A stretch of DNA of 64,000 bases, from positions 35,859,501-35,923,500 of the forward strand of contig CM065384.1 in assembly GCA_033060915.1 (NCBI GenBank), given 5' to 3'. The notes beneath the pieces were generated by a model, which searched no databases, was not told the DNA's origin, and saw nothing but the letters and a program-made list of their open reading frames with translations. How positions within the stretch are numbered: position 1 is the stretch's first letter; each line of letters begins with the position of its first letter. The translations under genes were made by a program, and so were the position numbers. Source of the DNA: Euryodendron excelsum. Lineage: Eukaryota; Streptophyta; Magnoliopsida; Ericales; Pentaphylacaceae. This document shows positions 23,936 through 35,459 of the stretch, piece after piece.

Positions 23936-24192
23936 AGATATCCATTAAATAAAAGTTTAATTCGCAGTTTTTGGAGAACTGCCTTTAAAGACAAAGGCAA
24001 ACGACGTCATCCAATTTTTTGCTCCACCCGAAATTGCTTTCCCTCCAAATCATATGACATTAGTCTATTCTCTCAAAGAAAGCAATACGTTGGTAGCTCC
24101 CTCCTTCACTCAAAGATTCTCATTGCTGATTTTTCAATGCAATGGTAAGCATGCTCCTCAATCTCACCATTTTTCCCAAATTTTTCCAATCT

Positions 24193-24233
<41 letters not shown>

Positions 24234-25004
24234 CCCTCCAGAGTTCTCTTTCTTAGTTTTTTCTAGATTCTTTGAACCCTATGCTCTTTGATTGTTGTGA
24301 ATGATTCTATTAGAGGCTTGACAATATTCAACCCTAGATTTCATGAAGCTTTAATTAATTTTGAACCCTTGGTGTGAACCCAAGCATTCACTCTTCAGCT
24401 TTTTTTTTTTGTCTATTGTAAAGCTTGTGTTGTTATATACAGCAACACATGCATGTACGTACGATGTGTATAAATCTACATCAATCATGTGCTCTACCAA
24501 TATTATATTTGGGAATGGCTTGTTCAACCTTTTTCTTCTGGTTGTTTTTTTTCAATTTTTTTTATTCTCTTTATTTAAAAAGTGAAAAACCATCACTACT
24601 GGGATTTTTGGCTTCCTTTTGATGAAAATTATTTTTTGTTCATTATTTGTAGTTGATGCTTTGTTTTTTAATTTTTTTTTTGTACCATTACTAGATTCTT
24701 ACAGTGGATTTTTAGCTTGGATTGAGATGACATAATACACTTCATGGCCAGCCAATGATGGTTAAATTTTGTGTTGTTGTTTGTAGCTAACCGAAACTGT
24801 CCAGCTTTGAAGCTCTACAATCAACAACAAGGTAACACCTATTTCATTTTTTCCTTTAAAGTAATATCCTAGTCATTTAGATTTTCTATTCAGCAAATTT
24901 TAGGAGTTACTAGGTCTGTTCATTCTGGGAAAGCTACATGATTTAATTTGCATTGTAGCAACCCTGGTGGCTATAGGTTTAAAATAACCTACAAGTGGTA
25001 AATT

Positions 25005-25782
25005 TTGGTTGTACAATACTTGTTGACATGCATCATGCTAATTACTTGTTTGAAATTTCAAATGGTCCCTATCATATGCAAACCAACATTTTTGAACTTA
25101 TTGAAATCATACGAGGTTCACAAGGCATTGGAGCTGAATTTTCAGCATCTAAGAAAACAGGGGAATTGTGTAGTCATGATTTTTGGGGAAATTTTGTAGT
25201 GAAATATGATTTAATTGGAAGAGTTTCAATAGTTGAGCCATACGTGGTTAGAAAACTGTATGAGTCTAGTTTTCAACAAAAAAAACGGTGCATCAATTGG
25301 AGTTTTCTAGTGGGAGTTGTAGGCATTTTCGTAAAGTGGGATTTTGTTGACTGTGTAACTGCGAATTTGCAACTTTCGGTATTCTTTCAGCATTGGTTGT
25401 ACAATACCTGCTGACATGCATCATGCTAATTACTTGTTTGAAATTTCAAATGGTCCCTATCATATGCAAACCAACATTTTTGAACTTCATAAAATCATAC
25501 GAGGTTCACAAGACATTAGAGCTGAATTTTCAGCATCTAAGAAAACAGGGGAAATGTGCAGTCATGATTTTTGGGAAAACTTTGCAGTAAAATCTAATTT
25601 AATTGGAAGAGTTTCCACAGTTGAGCCATACACGGTTGGAAAACTGTATGAGTCTAGTTTCCAACAAAAAAAAAACGGTGCATCAATTGGAGTTTTCTAG
25701 AGGGAGTTGTAGGCATTTTCGTAAAGTGCGATTTTGTTGACTGTGCAATTGCGAATTTGCAACTTTTGGTATTCTTTCAGCA
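25005..25782 (+). repeat. 388-bp tandem repeat, array 1 (two units)
   Basis: Units start at TTGGTTGTACAATAC (25005) and at the same string (25393), spacing 388 bases, each ending GGTATTCTTTCAGCA. The units lie upstream of the transposase, probably in its 5' intron, because the coding exon at 26209 follows an acceptor-like CAATTCAG. Most of each unit is open in one frame, but the frame is not carried through. Confidence 0.85.
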
Positions 25783-26208
25783 TTGGTTCAACAGATTTTC
25801 TTGAGAATTTCTCTAATTTGTTTATCAATGTTTTGGGTCTTAATAAGTCATATTTTTTGAACTAAATGTTCAAGAATTTCATTCTTTAATCTTTTTTGGT
25901 GATTGGTTGAACTTATTTTCTTTTCTAAATAATCATTATATCCAATCTTCACTATAAGCTATGTATACAAGGGTTTCCTTTTAATCTTGATTAGCTAGCA
26001 CAGTCTTGGAATTGCAAATTTTGCTAGTCATTCCTGACGCATTATCTTTTTATTCTTAGCATATTCTTTCAACCATGATTAGTATGCAATCTTTTATTCT
26101 TAATAAATAAAGGGTTGTGACTATTGTAGATATTTATATGCTCTATCATTGTTCTTGTTATGCTTGCTAATAACTAATTACACGTAACAATTCAGGTGAA
26201 AGCAGACC

Positions 26209-29200
26209 ATGATAATCGATAAAAGTTGGATTGACATAGGGAATAGGCTAGACCCAGCATATATACAAGGGATGGAAATGTTCGTTGAGTTTGCTTATGC
26301 TAATAAGTCTCCAGAATCGAAGATATATTGTCCATGTAAAAGATGTTGTAACCTTAGATATCAGCCACGAGATGGGGTAAAAGAGCATATCATTATACAT
26401 GGGTTTGATACTAGCTATAAGAGATGGACAATTCATGGTGAGCCCTCAACTCCATCATGTGGCAGAACTGAAGTTGATGTAGATCAAGAATCTAATGTTA
26501 TAGATGATATGGTTGGTTTGGCACATGATGCATTTGGAGTTCCGCGGCAAGATGGTGGCTTTAGTGACAACCAAAGACATAAAAATACACGATTGGGGCC
26601 TGATGAGGAGACAAAAAAAATTTTTAAAATATTAAAAGATGCAGAGCATGAGTTGTACCCAAATTGCAAGAAGTTCACAACCCTTTCTTTTGTTATTCGA
26701 TTGTTACACATAAAGGTGCTCAATGGATGGACTGATACATCATTTGATATGTTGATTGAGTTGTTAAAGGATGCATTTCCCAAGGGTGAAACCTTGCCAA
26801 AGTCCTATTATGAAGCAAAAAAGTTCAATGAGGCCTTAGGCTTTAGTTACAACAAAATTGATGCATGTCCTAATAATTGCATATTATACTGGAAAGACAA
26901 AGAAGGGCTTGATAAGTTTGATATTTGTGGGACTTCAAGATATAAAGAATATAAAGTTCATTTAGATGATGGAACACCTAAAGTAACATAAATTTCTGCT
27001 AAACAAGTAAGGCATTTTCCTTTAAAGCCAAGGCTCCAAAGGTTGTTCATGTCATCGAAAACTGCATCACTTATGAGATGGCATGCTGAGGAACGCAATG
27101 ACGATGGGATATTAAGACATCCGGCTGATTCACTTGCTTGGAAAAATTTTGATGAACATTATAAAGAATTTGCTAGTAATAGCCGAAATGTTAGACTGGG
27201 ATTAGCAGTTGATGGTTTCAACCCATTTAGAACAATGAGCATTGCTCACAGCACTTGGCCAATTGTATTAATGCCATACAACTTGCCTCCTTGGTTGTGT
27301 ATGAAGCAACCATATTTTATGTTGTCTTTGCTTATTGATGGTCCTAGTACGCCTGGAAATGATATTGATGTATATTTGCAACCTTTAATTGATGAATTGA
27401 ATGACTTGTGGAATGAAGGCGAACTTACTTATGATGCTTCAAGCAACCAGATGTTTCATATGCATGCAGCTTTATTGTGGACAATAAGTGATTTCCCCGC
27501 ATATGCTATATTATCGGGATGGAGCACAAAAGGAGCATTGGCTTGTCCTTGTTGCAATAAGGAGACTCATTCTCAATGGTTGAAGCATGGCCGAAAATAT
27601 TGTTATACAGGCCACCGGCGGTTCTTAGATCCAAGACATAAGTTTCGAAGAGATGCAATATGTTTTGATGGAGCGATTGAAATAGACGAAATGCCACCTC
27701 CATTATCTGGGCTTGACATTTTCAAACAAGTGGAATTAATTGAAAATCAATTTGGAAAGTGTATGGCAAAAAGGCATGCACATGTACCAAGAAAGAGAAA
27801 AAGAGGAGATATTAAATATAGAAGCAATGCTAAAGATGCTGATAGCATGCCAGAACTAAATTGGAGAAAGAAAAGCATCTTTTTCCAATTGCCATATTGG
27901 AAGAATAATTTAATTCGCCACAATCTTGATGTTATGCATATCGAGAAGAATGTGTGTGAAAATATACTATGGACATTGCTAGATGTTACAGGAAAAACAA
28001 AGGATAATCTAAAGGCTCGTCGTGATCTTCAAGCAATGGGTCTTCGAACGCCACTCCATCCTCAAGAACTGGCCAGTGGCAAAGTATTTCTGCCTCCAGC
28101 TTGCTTCACAATGAGTAGAGGGCACAAAGATATATTTTGTAAAGTCCTAAAAAATGTGAAAGTTCCTGATGGTTACTCATCAAATATTTCACGCCGCGTG
28201 CAGCTTAAAAAGAGAACTATTTCTGGTCTTAAAAGTCATGATTGTCATATTCTAATGCAACAACTACTGCCTCTAGCTGTGAGAAGAGCATTGCCTACGA
28301 ATGTTTGTGAGACTTTGATTGAGCTCTGCACTTTTTTTAGACAATTATGTTCAAAAGTAATGCATGCAAATGACTTCGGCCGTCTTCAAGAACAAATTAG
28401 ATTAACACTTTGTCATCTTGAGAAGATTTTTCTACCTTCCTTTTTTGATATCATGGAGCATTTACCTGTTCATTTAGCAGAAGAGGCAAAAATTGTTGGG
28501 CCTGTACATTACCGATGGATGTACGCTATTGAGAGGTATGTGTTAATTTTGAAAATTTTATATTAGTATCAAATAAATAATTATAAGCATGATATATCTT
28601 AGCTTTCACTTATTCAATCGAATTACATGTGTTCCTAGGTATTTGCTTACACTTAAAAAGTACGTGCATAATCGGAGCCATCCAGAAGGCTCTATTTCCG
28701 AAGGGTATTTGGCAGAGGAATGCTTGACATTTTGCACTAGGTACTTAGACGATGTTGAGACAAAATTAAACCGGCCAATACGGAATTATGAGGGTGACCA
28801 AGTAGGCTGTGTTTTAGGGAAAGGGAAATCAGTCCTCCTTGATAACTTTGAACGGGAACAGGCTCAAAGATATGTGCTAGCCAACTCTAGTGTAATTACC
28901 CCATTCCGAGAGTAAGTAACCTACTAAACATATTATTCAATTTCCTTTTTAATTTTGTAATATGTAATGTATTGAGAGGTATGTTGTTGACTATGTAGGA
29001 CACACAAGCAAGTGCTTAAATCTGAAAATCCTCGCTTGAGTGAGCGTGATCTTTTGAGAAAGCATAACGAAAAATTCCCTAGTTGGTTAAAAGAGCATGT
29101 AAGTCTATATACATATATATAATAGTACTACACATTATTTTAGGATTTTTTACATTGATTATTAGTGACACTGATAACTTATTCCTCATATGTTAAAAAA

Positions 29201-29918
29201 AATATAGGTTCAACACTTGCAACGAACAGAAAATGCTTGCATATCAGATGAAGTTAAATTGTTATCTTTGGCACCTGACAAATGGGTCAAATGTTACATG
29301 GGATACATTATAAATGGATTCAGGTTTCACACGAAGCGGCGTGAGGTGAAAAGAAACACCCAGCATAGTGGAGTACTATTGACAGCAAAGACACAAAGTT
29401 ATGCCAGTTCAAGAGATAGAAATCCAGTTATTGGAGATGTCACTTTCTATGGTGTCTTAACAGATATCATTGAGTTGCGCTATGCGAATGACTTCAAGTT
29501 TATGTTATTCAAATGCAATTGGGTTGATAACAACGTGGGAAAGAAGCAAGATGAGTTTAAATTCACTCTTGTGAATTTCAAACATCTTTTGTATAAACAA
29601 AACCGATTGACTGATGAACCATTCATCCTCGCATCCCAAGCACAACAGGTTTGGTATGTACAAGACCCTGTTGAGGAAGATTGGCATATAGTTGTGAAGA
29701 TGACCCCAAGAGATTTGTACGATATGCATGAAACAAAATCTGTAGAAGATGCAATAACATGTCCCCAAGTTAAGCCATACAGTGGTCAACAATTAGATGA
29801 TATGATATGCACGCATGAGGAGGATGTTACTTGGGTTAGGACTGATGTGAATGGAACAACAATTGACATCAATGTAGGTGATGGTGGTGGTCATATGGAT
29901 GATAGTGCTAATGAGTAA
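26209..29918 (+). pseudogene. CACTA transposase, TNPD-like (one in-frame stop)
   Basis: It would cut and join the CACTA ends. The coding exons fit in phase: 26209-28535, 28639-28911, 28999-29098 and 29208-29918, all with GT/AG borders, total 1136 residues as in TNPD-type proteins. The N terminus (MIIDKSWI, CPCKRC) is the transposase-associated domain. The middle (AVDGFNPF, WCTK-like SGWSTKGALACPCC, NLDVMHIEKNVCENI) is the Transposase_21 core. Then DUF4218 (about 28240-28760) and DUF4216 in the last exon (FYGVLTDIIELRY). The first exon has a single TAA at 26989-26991; the frame continues in register for over 1500 bases after it. The stop could come from CAA by one C-to-T change. The start is the ATG just after a probable splice acceptor. 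Otherwise it looks intact. Confidence 0.93.
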
Positions 29919-30303
29919 GAGGATTTGGATGATAATGTTGATGAGAAAGATTGGGATGAAAGTGGTGATGAGGACGAAGATGTGGATGATCAAAATAGTT
30001 ATGATGAGGCCAGTGATGATGATAATAGTGATGATGATGATGATGATAATAGTGATGATAATGATGATTCATTATCTTAGTTCTTTAGATAATCTCATGT
30101 TTCCTTATATTTAGGGGATGTAAGAATTGAGACCAACTTGTAATATTTATTTGGTTAATGAAAGCTCGTTATTAGATTTTGCACACTATGTGATATATTG
30201 TTATAACATTGTCTTATCTCTATTTGTATAATCTCCTATTATATTTTTCATATCTTTGTATCTATTTAATAACTATATGCTATTTTAATGTGAATAGGTC
30301 ACC

Positions 30304-33300
30304 ATGGGGCGAAAGAGAACACGTTGACCGATAGGATCCATGGTTTCTACTTTGCAGCCACAACCTACAACTAGTAAAGCCCAGCCACCATCTACTACAA
30401 CTTAGCCCCCTATTGTCCCTACCCAAACTCAACCACAGCTGCAGCCACATCTGTAACCACGGCCACAGCCACAACTACAACCAAAGATGCAGCCACAACC
30501 ACAACCTACTTGTACAAATGCAACTCCAAATTTAAGCTCTTCCCAACACAGCAATAGTATGTTACCCCCATCATTTGGAGCAAGTGAATTATGATCTCTA
30601 ATTTTTTTTTTTATCAAATTACAGCATGATATTATGATCTTAGTGTATTTTTGGTAGTTACTTTTCTTTTGTAATATAGATTTATACTTTGTTAGATAGC
30701 GTGTATTTGATTGCATCTAAGAAAATAGGAGAAATGTGCAGTCATGATTTTTGGGGAAACTTTGCAGCAAAATCTGATTTAATTAGAAGAGTTCCAATAG
30801 TTGAGACATACATGGTTGGAAAACTCTATGAGTCTAGTTTCCAACAAAAAAAAATAGTAAGCAAAGTATGATCCTCCAGCTAGGATGAACTAGATATGTG
30901 TTTGGTGACATTGTGTGGGTTCATTCTACAAAAAGGAGGATCACATCCACCAAGAAATCAGAGATGCATCATGCTAATTACTTGTTTGAAATTTCAAATG
31001 GTCTCTATCATATTCAAACCAACATTTTTGAACTTCATGAAATCATACGAGGTTCAAAAGGCATTGGAGCTGAATTTTCAGCATCTAAGAAAATAGGGGA
31101 ATTGTGCAGTTATGATTTTTGGGGAAACTTTGCAGTGAAATCTGATTTAATTGGAAGAGTTTCAATAGTTGAACCATACATGGTTAGAAAACTGTATGAG
31201 TTTAGTTTTCAACAACAAAAAAAAAACGGTGCATCAATTGGAGTTTTCTAGTGGGAGTTGTAGGCATTTTCGTAAAATGCGATTTTGTTGACTGTGCAAC
31301 TGCGAATTTGCAACTTTTGGTAATCTTTCAGCATTGGTTGTACAATACCTGCTGACATGCATCATGCTAATTACTTGTTTGAAATTTCAAATGGTCCTTA
31401 TCGTATGCAAACCAACATTTTTGAACTTCATGAAATCATACAAGGTTCAAAAGGCATTGGAGCTGAATTTTGAGCATCTAAGAAAACAGGGGAAATGTGC
31501 AGTCATGATTTTTAGGGAAACTTTGCAGTGAAATCTGATTTAATTGGAAGAGTTTCAAAAGTTGAGCCATATATGGTTAGAAAACTGTATGAGTCTAGTT
31601 TTCCAAAAAAAAAACGGTGCATCAATTGGAGTTTTCTAGTGGGAGTTGTAGGCATTTTTGTAAAGTGCGATTTTGTTGACTGTGCAACTGCGAATTTGCA
31701 ACTTTCGGTATTCTTTCAGCATTGGTTGTACGATACCTGCTGACATGCATCATGCTAATTACTTGTTTGAAATTTCAAATGGTCCCTATCATATGCAAAC
31801 CAACATTTTTGAACTTTATGAAACCATATGAGGTTCACAAGGCATTGGAGCTGAATTTTCAGCATCTAAGAAAACAGGGGAAATGTGCAGTCATGATTTT
31901 TGAAAAAAATTTGCAGTGAAATCTGATTTAATTGGAAGAGTTCCAATAGTTGAGCCATACACGGTTGGAAAACTATATGAGTCTAGTTTCCAACAAAAAA
32001 AACGGTGCATCAATTAGAGGTTTCTAGAGGGAGTTGTAGGCATTTTCATAATGTGCGATTTTGTTAACTGTGCAACTGCGAATTTTGTTCTAAGTGCTTT
32101 ATTATTATTTTTTTTGTTTCATAAAATATTTGACTAGGTACAAGCTCGAGCTAATCAACTACTAGACGAAAGAGAGGCATAGCTCGACCCTTTGCTGATT
32201 GGGGCACAAAAAAGCTTTGTGTTGAGTTTAATAATGACAATCAACCGATTGGACTCGAAGCACCTAAATTACAAAGTCAACTAGGCATTATAACTCGAAA
32301 TGGGACTTTTGCACCCTTAATTTACAATGATTGGAGGTTCCCAGAGCCAGATTATTACAAAGAACGTATATGGAATGAGGTTAAGGTGATGGAATGGTTT
32401 TGCTCTATTTTCACGTATCATCTAACCATATGTGTTTCTCACTCACATGCTAGCAGTTTTCATTTGGCAATATCTAGATTTCCATTTTGGCAATTTTTTG
32501 TATCACTTCATTTAGCAATCATTTTTGTGTAGGCGAACACTAATATTCCAGATGCTTACAAACATAATTGTCTGATGTCGGTTGGAAAGAAATGGAAGGA
32601 TTGGAAAGATAAGCTCAAAAAAGACCATTACAACATTTATGAAAATGACGAAGAGCGCTTGGCAAATTGTCCGGATAGAGTGGATCCAGATCAATGGAGG
32701 GTTCTTGTTGAATTTTGGGGTAGTCCTATAGCAAAGGTATTCATAGAGATTCTTTCCATATAATTTAAGCCATTATTGTTGCTTGGAATTATTAGTAGTA
32801 GTACTACTGTTATGCCTAATAATGGTCTTTATTTTTTTGCATTAAAAATGAAACTCTCTAATAGGAACGCAGCAAGACTAATCGTGCAAATCATGATAAA
32901 CAAACAATGTGTCATACGAGTGGCAGGAAGGCTCATTGTCGAGTACGGGATGAGGTATTTGACTAGTATATGTGGACAAATTTAGTTGAATGGACATTAT
33001 AGACAAAAGATATTGTCATTATTATTGTTTGTTATTCTTTTTCATGAAGCTTTCCAAACAAACTGGGGAGGAAGCAGATCGAATGAAGGTTTACATAAAA
33101 ACACATACGAAGAAGAATGGAGCTCCAGTTGATCAGGCAGCTGCTGAAGCCATGGTAGGTGTAATATACGGATGAATTATGGATGCAATATAGTCATGAA
33201 TTTCAATAATTTAGTATGTAGTTGTAAATATCTTGATTAATGTTCTATTTCCTATATTTAGGCTTGCTTCGATGAGTGATTATCCCAGGTACCTGAGGCT

Positions 33301-33675
33301 TCACAAACCCCAGCTTTTCGAGAAGTAGTATTCACAGATATCTTAGGGCTAGATACGCATGGTCGTGTGCGTACATATGGATTAGGTCCTTGTCCATCTT
33401 AAGTGTTTGGGCCGAGATATAATCAACCTCAAAAGTAGCAGGTTGACATGGAAAGGTTACGTGCAGAGGTCCGTGGAGAGGTTCGACAAGAAGTATTTAC
33501 AGAGTTTGGTGATAGGTTTGCTCGTTTGGAACGTAAGTGTGAAAGATTGCAAGCTCATGTGGAAACTATGGGATATCCAATGCCTGAATCTTCAGATGCA
33601 CCGCCAATGCCTGCACATTCTGGACAAGTAACAAATGTGAATTACAATAATGATTGGTTATTCATGTTATGGTGA
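30304..33675 (+). pseudogene. CACTA TNPA-like protein, Ptta/En/Spm (Transposase_24) family, seven stops
   Basis: It lies about 390 bases after the TNPD stop in the same direction. Proposed exons: 30304-about 30593 (MGRKRTR start, then a Gln/Pro-rich stretch), 32138-32385 (RPFADWGTKKL, PLIYNDWRFPE), 32533-32736 (KKWKDWKDKLK), 32865-32954 (TNRANHDKQTMCHTSGRK), 33050-33154 (TGEEADRMKVYIKTH) and 33262-33675 (coiled-coil-like MERLRAEVRGEVRQEV). The internal junctions keep phase. These are hallmarks of the plant transposase Ptta/En/Spm domain. Stops in frame: 30325 TGA, 30403 TAG, 30454 TAA, 32152 TAA, 33277 TGA, 33400 TAA, 33436 TAG. Each is one C-to-T step from a Gln or Arg codon. TNPA-type proteins bind subterminal repeats; this copy cannot give a full product. 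Confidence 0.88.
30713..32090 (+). repeat. 388-bp tandem repeat, array 2 (three units plus a fragment)
   Basis: The same unit as at 25005-25782: a fragment at 30713-30850, a unit from about 30962, and full starts at 31334 and 31722 (spacing 388). The array fills the long intron between the first and second exons of the TNPA-like gene. Units in the two arrays are very similar, so they share recent amplification or conversion. Confidence 0.85.
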
Positions 33676-34114
33676 GTTCCTGAAAGGCAGTGATTACCTT
33701 AACATGTTTGTCCTATTTCTAATGCTTGATACTATTAATAGGTAAATTTTTTATTTTCTTAATCATTGTTTCTTTGTGTGCAAATTGAGGAGAGATAAAT
33801 GCGTGCATATGTAAAGCTTGACATGTGGGATAGTTGTTTTTGATGGCCTATTGAACTTTTATAGTGGTTCACATTTTGGAGTGATTAGTTTTGACTTGTA
33901 TAAGTCTTTTGTCTTGAAACTTATCAAGTTACTATGTATGATTTATTTTGGTATTGAAAAAACTTTAACTTTTTAATTGTATTGGGACAACTTTTTGATT
34001 ACAAATGATGAATAGATGATGTGCAGTTTAAATGTGGATATATATTTGTTTTAATAGGACAAGTCACATAGTCTAATATAAGATATCGTAATAAATATTT
34101 ATTTTTCTTGGCAG
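33676..34114. other. CACTA 3' non-coding region
   Basis: AT-rich sequence between the TNPA-like gene and the right subterminal array. No coding frame is supported. Confidence 0.6.
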
Positions 34115-34582
34115 TGACACGGAACCGCCATACAAGATATATTTATAGGATTAAATGAAACCATTAACGGCGGTTCAATTCTAACCATAACGGCAGTTAC
34201 ACCAACCACCGCTAATCGTATACCTAAATATTGACTGTTACTTTACAATATTTAATGGCAATATGACTACCGCCAGTAATGTTATAACCTATAACGGCGG
34301 TACGCAACTGCCGCACAACACGTGCTTTCACGGCGGTAACATTGAACCGTTGTTAAATTAACTTAAAACGTCGATATTAATTGCGACGGGTTAATACCAC
34401 CTTTCGAACTGCCGTTTTTCTTCACCGGCGGTAGCTTTACCACTGTATTAGTATTCCTGACGCCTACCTAGGTGGCAGTTGGGTTTTTCGTCGTGTAACC
34501 GCTGTTATATACATTGAAGGCGGTTGGTGCAACTTTTGTCGGTGGTAATGGACCGCCGCAAAAGGTCAATTTCCTTGTAGTG
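34115..34582 (-). repeat. CACTA right subterminal array and terminal inverted repeat
   Basis: About 460 bases with ten or more variants of AACGGCGGT or its complement in both orientations, ending CCTTGTAGTG. This matches the expected cis-acting end of En/Spm elements. Confidence 0.8.
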
Positions 34583-34612
34583 TGGTAAAAAGGACTAATA
34601 TTGGATGGAGAA

Positions 34613-34705
34613 AGAGAGAGAGGGTGCTTTAATAAAGTACCAAATATTTCGATAGCTCAATTCCTGCAAGAATGAGGGAATCATTTTCATAGAATCAAGA
34701 TGAGG
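34613..34705 (+). repeat. Direct repeat flanking the CACTA element
   Basis: GAGAGAGGGTGCTTTAATA, TACCAAATA and GAGGGAATCATTTTCA occur in the same order at 23672-23755 and here. The repeats lie outside the TGG target duplication, so they are older than, or independent of, the insertion. Confidence 0.75.
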
Positions 34706-34768
34706 GAGAAGGATTAATGTTGGGGAGAGAGAGAGAGAGAGAGAGAGAGAGGAGTTGAAAGCGAGGAA

Positions 34769-34997
34769 GCACATCTTTTTTTTTTTTTTGGTAATAAACT
34801 GTTCGGGTCAGTTTGTGTATACTTCAACTAATTTCAAAATCTGTGCGATCCCCATATCCACACAAACTAAGTAATTACCAAGCTAGAGGTCTTGGAAGTG
34901 ATCCCAAAAAATAGATAACACCTAAAAAGTTATGAACCTGAGATCTTGAAGGAAACAAACCCCTAAATTCAATCCTTGACCATTAAGTCAACTCTTG
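34769..34997 (-). mobile_element. tRNA-derived SINE-like element with poly(A)
   Basis: On the minus strand GTTGACTTAATGGTCAAGG (A-box-like) precedes CAGGTTCATAAC (B-box-like), and the unit ends in an A run (T run at 34771-34787 on the plus strand). This is the layout of a plant SINE. No clear target duplication was found. Confidence 0.5.
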
Positions 34998-35119
34998 ATC
35001 TACCAAGCAAAAGAAAACAATATAAAGGGTTGGAAGTTGAAACCAAGTTCAGGGACACTAGACCTGAATCCTAGTTATAGAATCTTACAAATAATAGTAA
35101 CAAAAATCTCATATATCAT

Positions 35120-35400
35120 CAAAGATTGTAGCATAGTGGCAAGTGGTTACTTCCATCGGGTTTGATTACAGAAAGTTACAGGTTCAAAGTGTGCTGGTAT
35201 CCTTTTAAATTTTGTGATCAGATCAGGCCGCCTGCTTCTTCTCTCGGCCTTTGGTGGTGTTATGGTAACAAGTTCAACTTTCCATCAGTAGCTATGACTC
35301 AAATTAAACATTCTATAGCAAGTGAGAACCCAATCAGAGTTGTTACTATCTGGTTGCCTCTTCTCACCTTTTTAATAATAAAAAAACAAAAATTTCATAT
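35120..35400 (+). mobile_element. tRNA-derived SINE-like element
   Basis: TAGCATAGTGGCAAGTGG matches the polymerase III A box and AGGTTCAAAGT the B box about 40 bases later. The unit ends AATAATAAAAAAACAAAA. The open frame 35162-35446 across it is not a gene. Confidence 0.5.
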
Positions 35401-35459
35401 TACTATTAAAAGGCATGTGAAACCTCACCTAATACAATATAATTAATGTCTAATTAGGA

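Larger units (their letters stand above)
23768..34582 (+). mobile_element. CACTA (En/Spm) DNA transposon, full length, 10815 bp
   Basis: The right end, read inward, starts CACTACAAGGAAATTGACC; the left end reads CGCTACAAGAAAGGTGAG, with one change in the CACTA terminus. The 3-bp target duplication TGG flanks it (23765-23767 and 34583-34585). Both ends carry GC-rich subterminal repeats built on AACGGCGGT/ACCGCCGT, and between them lie a TNPD-like transposase and a TNPA/Ptta-like gene in the same orientation. This is the standard layout of an autonomous-type element. Stops in both genes and the altered left terminus suggest that it cannot move by itself now. Confidence 0.95.

Noticed and set aside
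24995..25700. Open frames in the 388-bp repeat units as possible genes
   Set aside because: Frames differ between units and end by different stops. Treated as repeat DNA with open character noted in the findings.
29878..30114. Met/Asp-rich open frame after the transposase stop
   Set aside because: It is a GAT/ATG-type low-complexity stretch at the 3' end of the transposase gene. The main frame ends at 29918.
35162..35446. 94-codon open frame
   Set aside because: It spans a SINE-like unit and its A-rich tail and has no domain.
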